A DNA stretch of 40,402 nucleotides, taken from Clostridium sp. (GTDB lineage: Bacteria; Bacillota; Clostridia; Clostridiales; Clostridiaceae). The DNA lies in the NCBI GenBank assembly GCA_015058375.1, contig SVCK01000056.1:1-40402 (forward strand). Reading direction: 5' to 3'. Numbering within the stretch: position 1 is the stretch's first letter; every line of letters starts with the position of its first letter. The notes beneath the pieces were generated by a model, which saw only the letters and a list, made by a program, of their open reading frames with translations, was not told the origin of the DNA and searched no databases. The translations under genes and the position numbers were made by a program. This document shows positions 19,969 to 28,900 of this stretch, piece after piece.

Positions 19969-19999
19969 TAAAAATATATAGTTACAGCGAGGGAGTAAA

Positions 20000-21148
20000 A
20001 TGGCAGGTAAAATTAAGTGTAATAAGCAGTTGAAAATTAAATATTTAGCTGCTTTCTTTCTAGGAATTGTATTTATATCTTTGATAGTATATGCTAATAC
20101 AAATAATCCAGGAAATAATTCGGCAGACAGTTCGGTGAAATATGTAAAGGCTGAAGTTATAAGTGTTGAACAAAATAATATAGACAAAGATGAAAATGCT
20201 GAAAATATGATTACAGGAAATCAGAGGATAAAAATTAGGATAAAAAGTGGCAAACATAAAGATGAACAAGGAACAATAGATAACTATGTTAGTGCTCTTC
20301 ATAATGTTGTTGTAGAAGCGGGAGATAATGTGATTGTTAGAATTGATACGAAAGGAAATGGCAGTTATGAGTTTTCTGTTTACAATTATGATAGAGCTTC
20401 AATTTTATATGGCTTTATTTTTTTGTTTCTATTTGCATTATGTGCTATAGGAGGAAAGAAAGGTTTTAAGGCAATGTTTGGACTTACATATACAATGATA
20501 AGTATATTATTCATATTAATACCGCTTATAATGAGAGGATATTCTCCTATTATAGTGACAATATTTATTGTATGTATTACAGCTATAGCATCATTGATAA
20601 TTATAGATGGAATAAGTAGTAAAACTTTGTCTGCTATTATTGGAACAATATCAGGAGTTTTAATTTCAGGTATACTAACATTTTTAGTTGGAAAGTTAAT
20701 TCATATTACTGGATTTAATATGGAACAGGCAGAATCGTTGCTGTTAATATCAGGTGATGGAGGGCTTAAAGTAAAAGGACTATTAATTTGTGGAGTATTA
20801 TTATCATCTTTAGGAGCAGTAATGGATGTAGCTATGTCAATATCTTCTTCTATAAATGAAATACATATTGTAAATAAGAAATTAAAGTGGAAAGAGCTAT
20901 TTGTGTCTGGGATGAATATAGGAAAAGATGCAATGGGAACTATGGCTAATACTTTAATTTTGGCTTTTACAGGATCTTCGTTAAATTTAATGCTTTTAAT
21001 ATACTCTTATGGAGTACCATATAATCAGCTTATGAATACAGATTTAATTGCAATAGAAATACTTCAAGGTATATCTGGGAGTTTAGGAATAATACTTACA
21101 GTGCCAATAGTAGCCTATGCAGCTTCTAAAATAGTTACAAGACATTAA
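20000..21148 (+). CDS. YibE/F-family membrane protein
   Basis: Extracytoplasmic N-domain with 'GNQRIKIRIKSGKHKDEQGTI', then multiple TM segments including 'GGKKGFKAMFGLTYTMISILFILIPLIMRGYSP' and 'LGAVMDVAMSISSSINEI', typical of YibE/F. Confidence 0.88.
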   Translation: MAGKIKCNKQLKIKYLAAFFLGIVFISLIVYANTNNPGNNSADSSVKYVKAEVISVEQNNIDKDENAENMITGNQRIKIRIKSGKHKDEQGTIDNYVSALHNVVVEAGDNVIVRIDTKGNGSYEFSVYNYDRASILYGFIFLFLFALCAIGGKKGFKAMFGLTYTMISILFILIPLIMRGYSPIIVTIFIVCITAIASLIIIDGISSKTLSAIIGTISGVLISGILTFLVGKLIHITGFNMEQAESLLLISGDGGLKVKGLLICGVLLSSLGAVMDVAMSISSSINEIHIVNKKLKWKELFVSGMNIGKDAMGTMANTLILAFTGSSLNLMLLIYSYGVPYNQLMNTDLIAIEILQGISGSLGIILTVPIVAYAASKIVTRH

Positions 21149-21261
21149 GAGAAAATTTAAAGTAGTTCAAAAAAGTTCATTTGTTATTTGTTAAATAAAA
21201 ACATTATTTTTTGATAAAAAATAAGGAAATAAGTGAATAATTTTTTGGTTAATAAAAAATA

Positions 21262-21290
21262 TTGACAAAAAATTAACTATATCATAATAT
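21262..21290 (+). promoter_or_regulatory. Sigma-A-type promoter upstream of adhE
   Basis: TTGACA (21262-21267), 17-nt spacer, TAATAT (21285-21290). Confidence 0.7.
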
Positions 21291-21366
21291 GAATGCATAA
21301 AAGTTAATGGATAGATGGTAAACAAAAGGATGAAAAAAGTGTGAAACACTTTTAGGAGGTATAGTT

Positions 21367-23946
21367 ATGAAAGTAACAAATTCACAAGAATTAACAGAAA
21401 GAATTGAACAATTAAGAGAGGCACAAAAGAAATTTGCTGCTTATTCACAAGAACAAGTAGATGAGATATTTAGGCAAGCTGCTTTAGCAGCAAATAATGC
21501 AAGAATAAGACTTGCTAAAATAGCTGTTGAAGAAACAAAAATGGGAATAGTTGAAGATAAAGTGATAAAAAATCATTTTGCTGCAGAATATATATATAAT
21601 CAATATAAAGATTTAAAAACTTGTGGTGTAATAGAAGAGGATAATGTATTAGGAGTAACTAAGATTGCTGAGCCAATTGGAGTAGTAGCTGCTATAGTAC
21701 CAACTACAAATCCAACATCAACAGCAATATTTAAAACACTAATATGCTTAAAAACAAGAAATGCAATTATAATTTCTCCTCATCCAAGAGCCAAAAATTC
21801 TACGATAGAAGCAGCAAAAACAGTTTTAGAAGCAGCTGTTAAAGCAGGAGCTCCAGAGGGAATTATAGGATGGATAGATGAACCATCAGTTGAATTATCA
21901 CAACAAGTAATGTCTGATGCAGACATTATATTAGCAACAGGTGGTCCTGGAATGGTTAAAGCAGCTTATTCATCAGGAACTCCAGCATTAGGTGTTGGAG
22001 CAGGTAATAGTCCAGCAATAATTGACGAAACAGCAGATGTAAAAATGGCTGTTAATTCAATATTACTTTCAAAAACATTTGATAATGGAGTTATCTGTGC
22101 ATCAGAACAGTCAATAATAGTTGTAGATACTGTCTATGATTCTATTAAGAAAGAATTTTTAGATAGAGGAGCGTATATTTTAAATTCAGATGAAGTGACT
22201 AAAGTAAGAAAAATAATATTCAATGATAAAGGAGTATTAAATGCTGATGTTGTTGGACATTCAGCTTATGATATAGCAAAACTTGCAGGCGTTAAAGTGC
22301 CAAAAAGTGCAAAAATATTAGTTGCTGAAGTAAATAATATTGGTTCAAAAGAGCCATTATCACATGAAAAATTATCTCCAGTTTTAGCTATGTATAAGGT
22401 TAAAGATTTTTCAGAAGCACTAAAAAAAGCTGAAAAACTATTAGCTTATGGAGGAATGGGGCACACTTCAATACTTTATACTAACGAATTTAATAAAGAT
22501 AGAATAAATGAATTTGGTAATAGAATGAAAACTTCTAGAACACTTATAAATATGCCATCATCACAAGGAGCTATAGGAGATTTATTTAATTTTAGATTAT
22601 TACCATCATTAACTCTTGGTTGTGGATCTTGGGGAGGAAACTCAGTTTCTGAAAATGTTGGACCAAAACATTTAATCAATGTAAAGACTATAGCTAGAAG
22701 GAGAGAGAATATGCTTTGGTTTAGAGTTCCAGAAAAAGTCTATTTTAAATATGGATGCTTATCATTTGCTTTAGAAGAATTACGTGAAATGAATAAGAAA
22801 AAAGCATTTATAGTTACAGATAAATTTCTATTTAATTTTGGATATACTAAGAAAATAACAGATGTATTGGAAAAGAATGGAATTCAATATAAAATATTTT
22901 GTGATGTTGAGCCTGATCCAACACTTGCATGTGCTGAATCAGGAGCTAAGGAAATGGTAAATTTTGAACCAGATGTAATTGTTGCTCTTGGTGGTGGTTC
23001 AGCTATGGATGCAGCTAAAATTATGTGGGTGATGTATGAACATCCAGAAGTAAAATTCGAAGATTTAGCTATGAGATTTATGGATATAAGGAAGAGAATA
23101 TATAAATTCCCTCATATGGGTGATAAAGCGATGATGGTTTCAGTTGCAACTTCAGCAGGAACTGGATCAGAAGTAACACCATTTGCAGTTATAACAGATC
23201 AAGAAACAGGAATTAAATATCCATTAGCTGATTATGAATTAACTCCAGATATGGCAATTGTAGATCCCGAACTTATGATGACTTCGCCTAAAGGATTAAC
23301 AGCTTGTGCAGGTATAGATGTATTAGTTCATGCAATGGAAGCTTATGTATCAGTAATGGCATCAGAATTTACAAATGGATTAGCGATAGAAGCTATTAAG
23401 TTAGTATTCAAATATTTACCATTAGCATATTCAGAAGGAACAACAAATATTGAGGCTAGAGAAATGATGGCTAATGCATCATGTATGGCAGGTATGGCGT
23501 TTAGTAATGCATTTTTAGGAGTTTGTCATTCAATGGCTCACAAATTAGGTGCATTTCATCATTTGCCACATGGTATGGCTAATTCGTTGTTGCTAACAGA
23601 AGTGATTAAATTTAATTCATGTAATGCACCAACTAAGCAAGCAGCATTTTCTCAATACAAATATCCAGATGTAGCAACAAGGTATGCGAAGATTGCCGAT
23701 TCATTAAACTTAGGTGGAAGTAGTGAAGAAGAAAAAATAGAATTATTGATTAAAGCTATTGAAGAATTGCAAGCTAAAGTTGAAATGCCAAAAACAATTA
23801 AAGAGGCTGGAGTAGATGAACAAAAATTTTATGAAAATCTTGATGAAATGGTAGAACAAGCATTTGATGATCAATGTACAGGAGCTAATCCAAGATATCC
23901 ATTAATGAGCGAAATAAAAGCAATGTATATAGCGGCTTTTGATTGA
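21367..23946 (+). CDS. adhE: Bifunctional aldehyde/alcohol dehydrogenase AdhE
   Basis: N-terminal CoA-acylating ALDH ('PTTNPTSTAIFKTLICLKTRNAIIISPHPRAK', 'NGVICASEQS') fused to Fe-ADH domain ('ALGGGSAMDAAKIMWVMYEHP', 'FLGVCHSMAHKLGAFHHLPHGMANSLLL'); 859 aa; strong aggagg SD. Confidence 0.97.
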   Translation: MKVTNSQELTERIEQLREAQKKFAAYSQEQVDEIFRQAALAANNARIRLAKIAVEETKMGIVEDKVIKNHFAAEYIYNQYKDLKTCGVIEEDNVLGVTKIAEPIGVVAAIVPTTNPTSTAIFKTLICLKTRNAIIISPHPRAKNSTIEAAKTVLEAAVKAGAPEGIIGWIDEPSVELSQQVMSDADIILATGGPGMVKAAYSSGTPALGVGAGNSPAIIDETADVKMAVNSILLSKTFDNGVICASEQSIIVVDTVYDSIKKEFLDRGAYILNSDEVTKVRKIIFNDKGVLNADVVGHSAYDIAKLAGVKVPKSAKILVAEVNNIGSKEPLSHEKLSPVLAMYKVKDFSEALKKAEKLLAYGGMGHTSILYTNEFNKDRINEFGNRMKTSRTLINMPSSQGAIGDLFNFRLLPSLTLGCGSWGGNSVSENVGPKHLINVKTIARRRENMLWFRVPEKVYFKYGCLSFALEELREMNKKKAFIVTDKFLFNFGYTKKITDVLEKNGIQYKIFCDVEPDPTLACAESGAKEMVNFEPDVIVALGGGSAMDAAKIMWVMYEHPEVKFEDLAMRFMDIRKRIYKFPHMGDKAMMVSVATSAGTGSEVTPFAVITDQETGIKYPLADYELTPDMAIVDPELMMTSPKGLTACAGIDVLVHAMEAYVSVMASEFTNGLAIEAIKLVFKYLPLAYSEGTTNIEAREMMANASCMAGMAFSNAFLGVCHSMAHKLGAFHHLPHGMANSLLLTEVIKFNSCNAPTKQAAFSQYKYPDVATRYAKIADSLNLGGSSEEEKIELLIKAIEELQAKVEMPKTIKEAGVDEQKFYENLDEMVEQAFDDQCTGANPRYPLMSEIKAMYIAAFD

Positions 23947-24102
23947 GATAAAAAGTAATTAATGTAATAACAAATTAATTTAATATAAACAATAGAACTG
24001 TCCTATGAGATTATTCAGGGACAGTTTTTGTTTATTTAGGCTTAAATTTCAACTTTAGCAAAAAATTGAAATTTATTATAAAATGTAGTATTATATAGTC
24101 GT

Positions 24103-24192
24103 AAGCTAGGGGTGCCAGAAAGTTTGGCTGAGAAGGATTTTATCCTAACTCTTAAAACCTGAAGTGGTTAGAACCAACGTAGGAAAGCGAAA
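24103..24192 (+). ncRNA. TPP (THI-box) riboswitch aptamer
   Basis: Conserved core: 'aggggtgcc...ggctgagaagg...aaaacctgaagtggttagaaccaacgtaggaaagc'; directly upstream of a terminator and thiC. Confidence 0.95.
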
Positions 24193-24212
24193 TATGAAGT
24201 GATTATTAAACT

Positions 24213-24240
24213 TAGCTTGCTTTAATAGCAAGCTTTTTTA
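24213..24240 (+). terminator. TPP riboswitch expression-platform terminator
   Basis: AGCTTGCT ttaat AGCAAGCT TTTTTT. Confidence 0.9.
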
Positions 24241-24383
24241 ACGTGTAGAAAAATTTAATTTTTTTGAGAGTGAGAAATAATTGTTGCTAACTTTCTGATA
24301 TTTTTGTTTTAAAATACGTTAAAAATAAAACGCTTTTGTTTTTGTTTGCCCTGTGTACAAAATAAAAAAATAGGGGGATCGTC

Positions 24384-25691
24384 ATGAATTATACAACTCA
24401 AATGGATGCAGCTAAAAAGGGTATAGTAACTAAAGAAATGACTATAGTTGCAGAAAAGGAAAAAATGGATGTAGAAGTATTAAGAAATTTAGTTGCAGAA
24501 GGAAAGGTAGCAATTCCAGCAAATAAAAATCATAAAAATCTAGATCCAGAAGGAGTAGGGGAAGGTCTTAGAACTAAAATTAATGTTAATTTAGGTATAT
24601 CTAAGGATTGTCCAAATTGTGAAAAGGAATTGGAAAAAGTTAAAACAGCATTAAATATGAAAGCTGAAGCTATTATGGATTTATCAAACTATGGAAAAAC
24701 AGAAGGTATGAGAAAAAAAATAGTTGATATGTCAACAGCAATGCTAGGAACAGTTCCTATATATGATGCAGTTGGATTTTATGATAAAGAACTTAGAGAT
24801 ATAACTGCACAAGAATTCTTGGATGTAGTTGATAAGCATGGAAGAGATGGCGTAGATTTTATTACTATACATGCTGGATTAAATAAAGAAGCTGTAGAAA
24901 CTGTTAAAAGAAATAGAAGATTAACTCATATAGTATCAAGAGGTGGTTCTTTATTGTTTGCTTGGATGGAACTTAATAATAAGGAAAATCCATTTTATGA
25001 ACACTTTGATGAATTATTAGATATATGTGCTAAATATGATATAACAATTTCTTTAGGAGATGCTTTGAGACCAGGATCAATTAATGATTCTACTGATGCA
25101 AGTCAGATTAAAGAATTAATAACACTTGGAGAACTTACTAAGAGAGCTTGGGAAAAGAATGTACAAGTTATTATCGAAGGACCAGGACATATGGCTTTAA
25201 ATGAGATAAAGGCTAATATGCAATTGCAGAAGAAATTATGCCATGGTGCACCTTTTTATGTGCTTGGACCATTGGTTACTGATATTGCACCAGGGTATGA
25301 TCATATAACATCTGCTATTGGAGGAGCAATTGCAGCAACATATGGAGCAGATTTCTTGTGCTATGTAACACCAGCAGAACATTTAAGACTTCCAGATTTA
25401 GATGATATGAAGGAAGGAATTATTGCATCTAAGATAGCAGCACATGCGGCTGACATAGCAAAAGGAATAAAAGGTGCAAGAGATTGGGATAATGCAATGA
25501 GTAAAGCTAGAGCAGATCTAGATTGGGAAACTATGTTTGGATTAGCTCTTGATGAGGAAAAAGCAAGAAGGTATAGAAAAGAATCAACTCCTCATGATGA
25601 AGAAAGTTGTACTATGTGTGGAAAAATGTGTTCTATGAGAACTATGAAAAAGATTTTAAGTGGGGAAGATTTAAATATATTAAGAGATTAA
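24384..25691 (+). CDS. thiC: Phosphomethylpyrimidine synthase ThiC (radical SAM)
   Basis: 'DFITIHAGL', '[11 protein letters not shown]', '[18 protein letters not shown]', '[14 protein letters not shown]', C-terminal '[12 protein letters not shown]' cluster motif; preceded by TPP riboswitch. Confidence 0.97.
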   Translation: MNYTTQMDAAKKGIVTKEMTIVAEKEKMDVEVLRNLVAEGKVAIPANKNHKNLDPEGVGEGLRTKINVNLGISKDCPNCEKELEKVKTALNMKAEAIMDLSNYGKTEGMRKKIVDMSTAMLGTVPIYDAVGFYDKELRDITAQEFLDVVDKHGRDGVDFITIHAGLNKEAVETVKRNRRLTHIVSRGGSLLFAWMELNNKENPFYEHFDELLDICAKYDITISLGDALRPGSINDSTDASQIKELITLGELTKRAWEKNVQVIIEGPGHMALNEIKANMQLQKKLCHGAPFYVLGPLVTDIAPGYDHITSAIGGAIAATYGADFLCYVTPAEHLRLPDLDDMKEGIIASKIAAHAADIAKGIKGARDWDNAMSKARADLDWETMFGLALDEEKARRYRKESTPHDEESCTMCGKMCSMRTMKKILSGEDLNILRD

Positions 25692-25697
25692 AAAAAG

Positions 25698-25740
25698 TGT
25701 CTGTAGAGAACAGTTTAAATGTCTTTACAGACATTTTTTT
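25698..25740 (+). terminator. Intrinsic terminator after thiC
   Basis: TGTCTGTA ... TACAGACA followed by TTTTTTTT. Confidence 0.85.
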
Positions 25741-25948
25741 TGATTTTTATTTAGAAGGAATTAATTTTTTATAATATGCTGATTTTTGCGCTTTTATATA
25801 TGAATGTTAATGATAAAAAAATAAAAAAAATTAATCTTTTATGGTAAATATCAAAAAAATAAAAAGGAAATGTAAAAAAATATTTACAAATAACCATAAA
25901 ACATGTAAAATTAACAATAATAGAAATAGAAAAAGGGGGATTGTTTCT

Positions 25949-28900
25949 ATGAAAAGAAGAGACAAAAAATTTATTTCAATGATAACGGCAATGGCATTAT
26001 CTACGTCAATGCTATTAAATTATAGTCCTTTAATTGCTAAAGGTGGGGTATGTGAAGGAGATTTAGAGGAATTACTTAGAAAAAATATTGAAAGCTATGA
26101 ACAAAAAAGTTTAGATTGTTTAAAAAGTAATTTGTATAAAAATGATGCTTTAGATGAAAACGGAAGTGGAGAAAAAGATTTAGAAGAAGAAATTAGAGTT
26201 ATAGTTCAACTAAAAGAAGCTCCAGCAATTGATACTCAAGATGGACGAGAATATACTGATTCTGCGAAAGAAAATGAACAAGAAATAAAAAATTCTCAGT
26301 TAAAAGTGATAGAAGAAGCAGAAAGAATAACTGGTAAAGAAGTAAGGAGAAACTTTGGTTATTTAGTAAATGGTTTTTCAATAAATGCAAAGAGAAAACA
26401 TATAGAAGAACTAGATAAAATTGATGGAGTAAAATGTGTAACTGAAGTTAGATCATATAAAACAGATATGAGTTATGCAAAACAAATAACAGGAGCAACT
26501 TCAGTTTGGGATGAATTAAATATTAAAGGTGAAGGTACAGTTGTATCAATAATAGATACTGGTATAGATTATAGACATAAAGATTTACAAGAAATTGCAT
26601 CAAATACTACAAAGTTAAAAAAGGACGAAATTACAAAAGATATTAATAAACTAGGATATGGTCAGTATTTTAGTGAAAAGATTCCTTTTGGCTATAATTA
26701 TGCAGATGGAAATACTAATGTTATAGATACAGGAAGTATGCATGGTATGCATGTTGCAGGAATTGTTGCTGCGAACGGAAAGAAAACAGCAGAAGGAGAA
26801 ATAGATGGAATACAAGGTATTGCACCTCAAGCTCAACTTTTTGCGATGAAAGTATTTACAAATAATCCTGAGACAAGCTCAGCTTATGATGATGATATTA
26901 TAGCTGCTATAGAAGACTCAGTTAAACTTGGTGCAGATGTTATAAATATGAGTTTAGGTTCAAATGCAGGATTTACAAATCCAGATGATCCAGAAAATCA
27001 AGCTGTACAAAGAGCAACTGATGCAGGAGTTATATGTGTAATATCAGCAGGAAACTCAGCTACATCAACACAGCAAGATACTTCATCAAGTCAACCAGCT
27101 AACCTTTTAGGACTTAAAGATACAAGTACAATTGGTTCGCCATCTACTGCATCATCAAGCTTATCGGTAGCATCTATGGAAAATACACATATTACAGGAT
27201 CTGCTGCTATATTTAAAGATTCAAATGGAAGTATAGTATCTAAAATGCAATATGTTTCACCAGCTATGAAATATATAAATCCAATGAATGGTAAGTTTGA
27301 AATTGTTGATTGTGGATTTGGTAAGCCTGATGAATTAAAAGAACTAGATCTTACTGGGAAAATAGCATTAGTTAAAAGAGGAAGTATAACATTCCAAGAA
27401 AAGTATGAAAATTGTATAGCTAAAGGAGCTGCTGGAGTTATTATATACAATAATGAAAGTGGTGGAAATTCAACAATATCAATGGCTGTAGAAAATGTTA
27501 AAAAGCCTTTAATAAGCATAGGTAATTCTGACGGTGCAAAACTTTTAGATTTAATTAAAAATGGAGATGGAGTATTTGAGGTAGATTTAAAATCATCAAT
27601 TATGTCTATAGAAAATGGTGATGTACAAGATATGTCTCAATATACTTCATGGGGAGCAACATCAGATTTGGAATTTAAACCAGAAGTAACAGCACCAGGA
27701 GGGGATATATATTCTCTTGCTAACAATGATTCATATCAAAGCATGAGTGGTACTTCAATGGCTGCACCAAATACAGCAGGAACAGAAGCACTTATAATGC
27801 AAGCTATTAAGAAGAGATATCCAAAACTTTCAGGTAGTGAATTAGTAGGATTCGTAAAAAATACAGCTATGAATACTGCTAAGCCAATGATAGATAAGTA
27901 TGATACAACAAATTCTATACCATATTCTCCAAGAAGACAAGGTGCAGGGCTTATTAGAGTTAAGGATGCAATAAATAATAATGTAATTATTAAATATAAG
28001 GATGGTAAGGGCGCAGTTGCTTTAAAGGAAGTTGGAAATAAGACAACATTCCAATTAGAACTTACTAACTATGGAACTAAGGCTGTAACTTATAATTTGA
28101 AAGATGAAAAAGTATATGGAGAAGATGTAGTAAGTAATTTAATTCATGAAGTGGTTCTTAAAGATTCAGTTGCTAAGTTTGATAAAACTTCAGTAACAGT
28201 AGAACCAGGAAAAACAGCTACAGTAAATGTTACGTTAAATATATCAGATTCAGAAAAAACTGAAAGATTTGTAGAAGGATATTTAAACTTTGCTAGTACA
28301 GATGAAACTGTTCCATCTTTAAGCGTACCGTTTATGGGATTTTATGGAGATTGGAGCAAAGAAAAAATAATTGATGTTCCAAATTTTAAAAACACAAATG
28401 AAAGTATTATTGGGGTAACAGGTTTAGTTGATAAGCAAAAGCATGCTTTATATGGACAGTATGTAGAAAATAGACAAACATACATTGATAATGATAAAGT
28501 AGCATTTTCACCAAATGCTGATGGATTTAAGGATCAAGTACTTCCAGCAGTATATATGTTAAGAAATGCTAAGGATTTAAAAGTTGAAGTACTTGATAGT
28601 AATGGAAATGTAGTTAGAGAAATATTCAATTACACAAATGTTAGAAAGAATCTTTTAGAAAATGGATTAAGTCCTAAATATTTAAGTGGAGCAACATGGG
28701 ATGGTACTTTATATGATAAAGTAACAGGAAAATATGTTAAGGCTCCTGAAGGCCAATATACAGTAAGACTAAAAAGTAAATTAGAATTAAACAATTCAAA
28801 AGAACAAATTCTTGATTTACCAGTTAAGATAGATACTACAGCACCATCAGTTAACATAAAAGGTGTAGAAAAGGTTAGTGATGGAAAGTTTAAATTAACT

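Noticed and set aside
19915-20302. Minus-strand ORFs 19915..20187 and 20060..20302
   Set aside because: Antisense to the YibE/F-like gene; the first also spans a clear intrinsic terminator.
21185-21205. TTGTTA-containing stretch (ttgttatttgttaaataaaaaca) as a Rex operator
   Set aside because: The right half does not match TAACAA with any acceptable spacing; likely AT-rich chance similarity.
22476-22679. Minus-strand ORF inside adhE
   Set aside because: Antisense to a highly conserved enzyme; no support.
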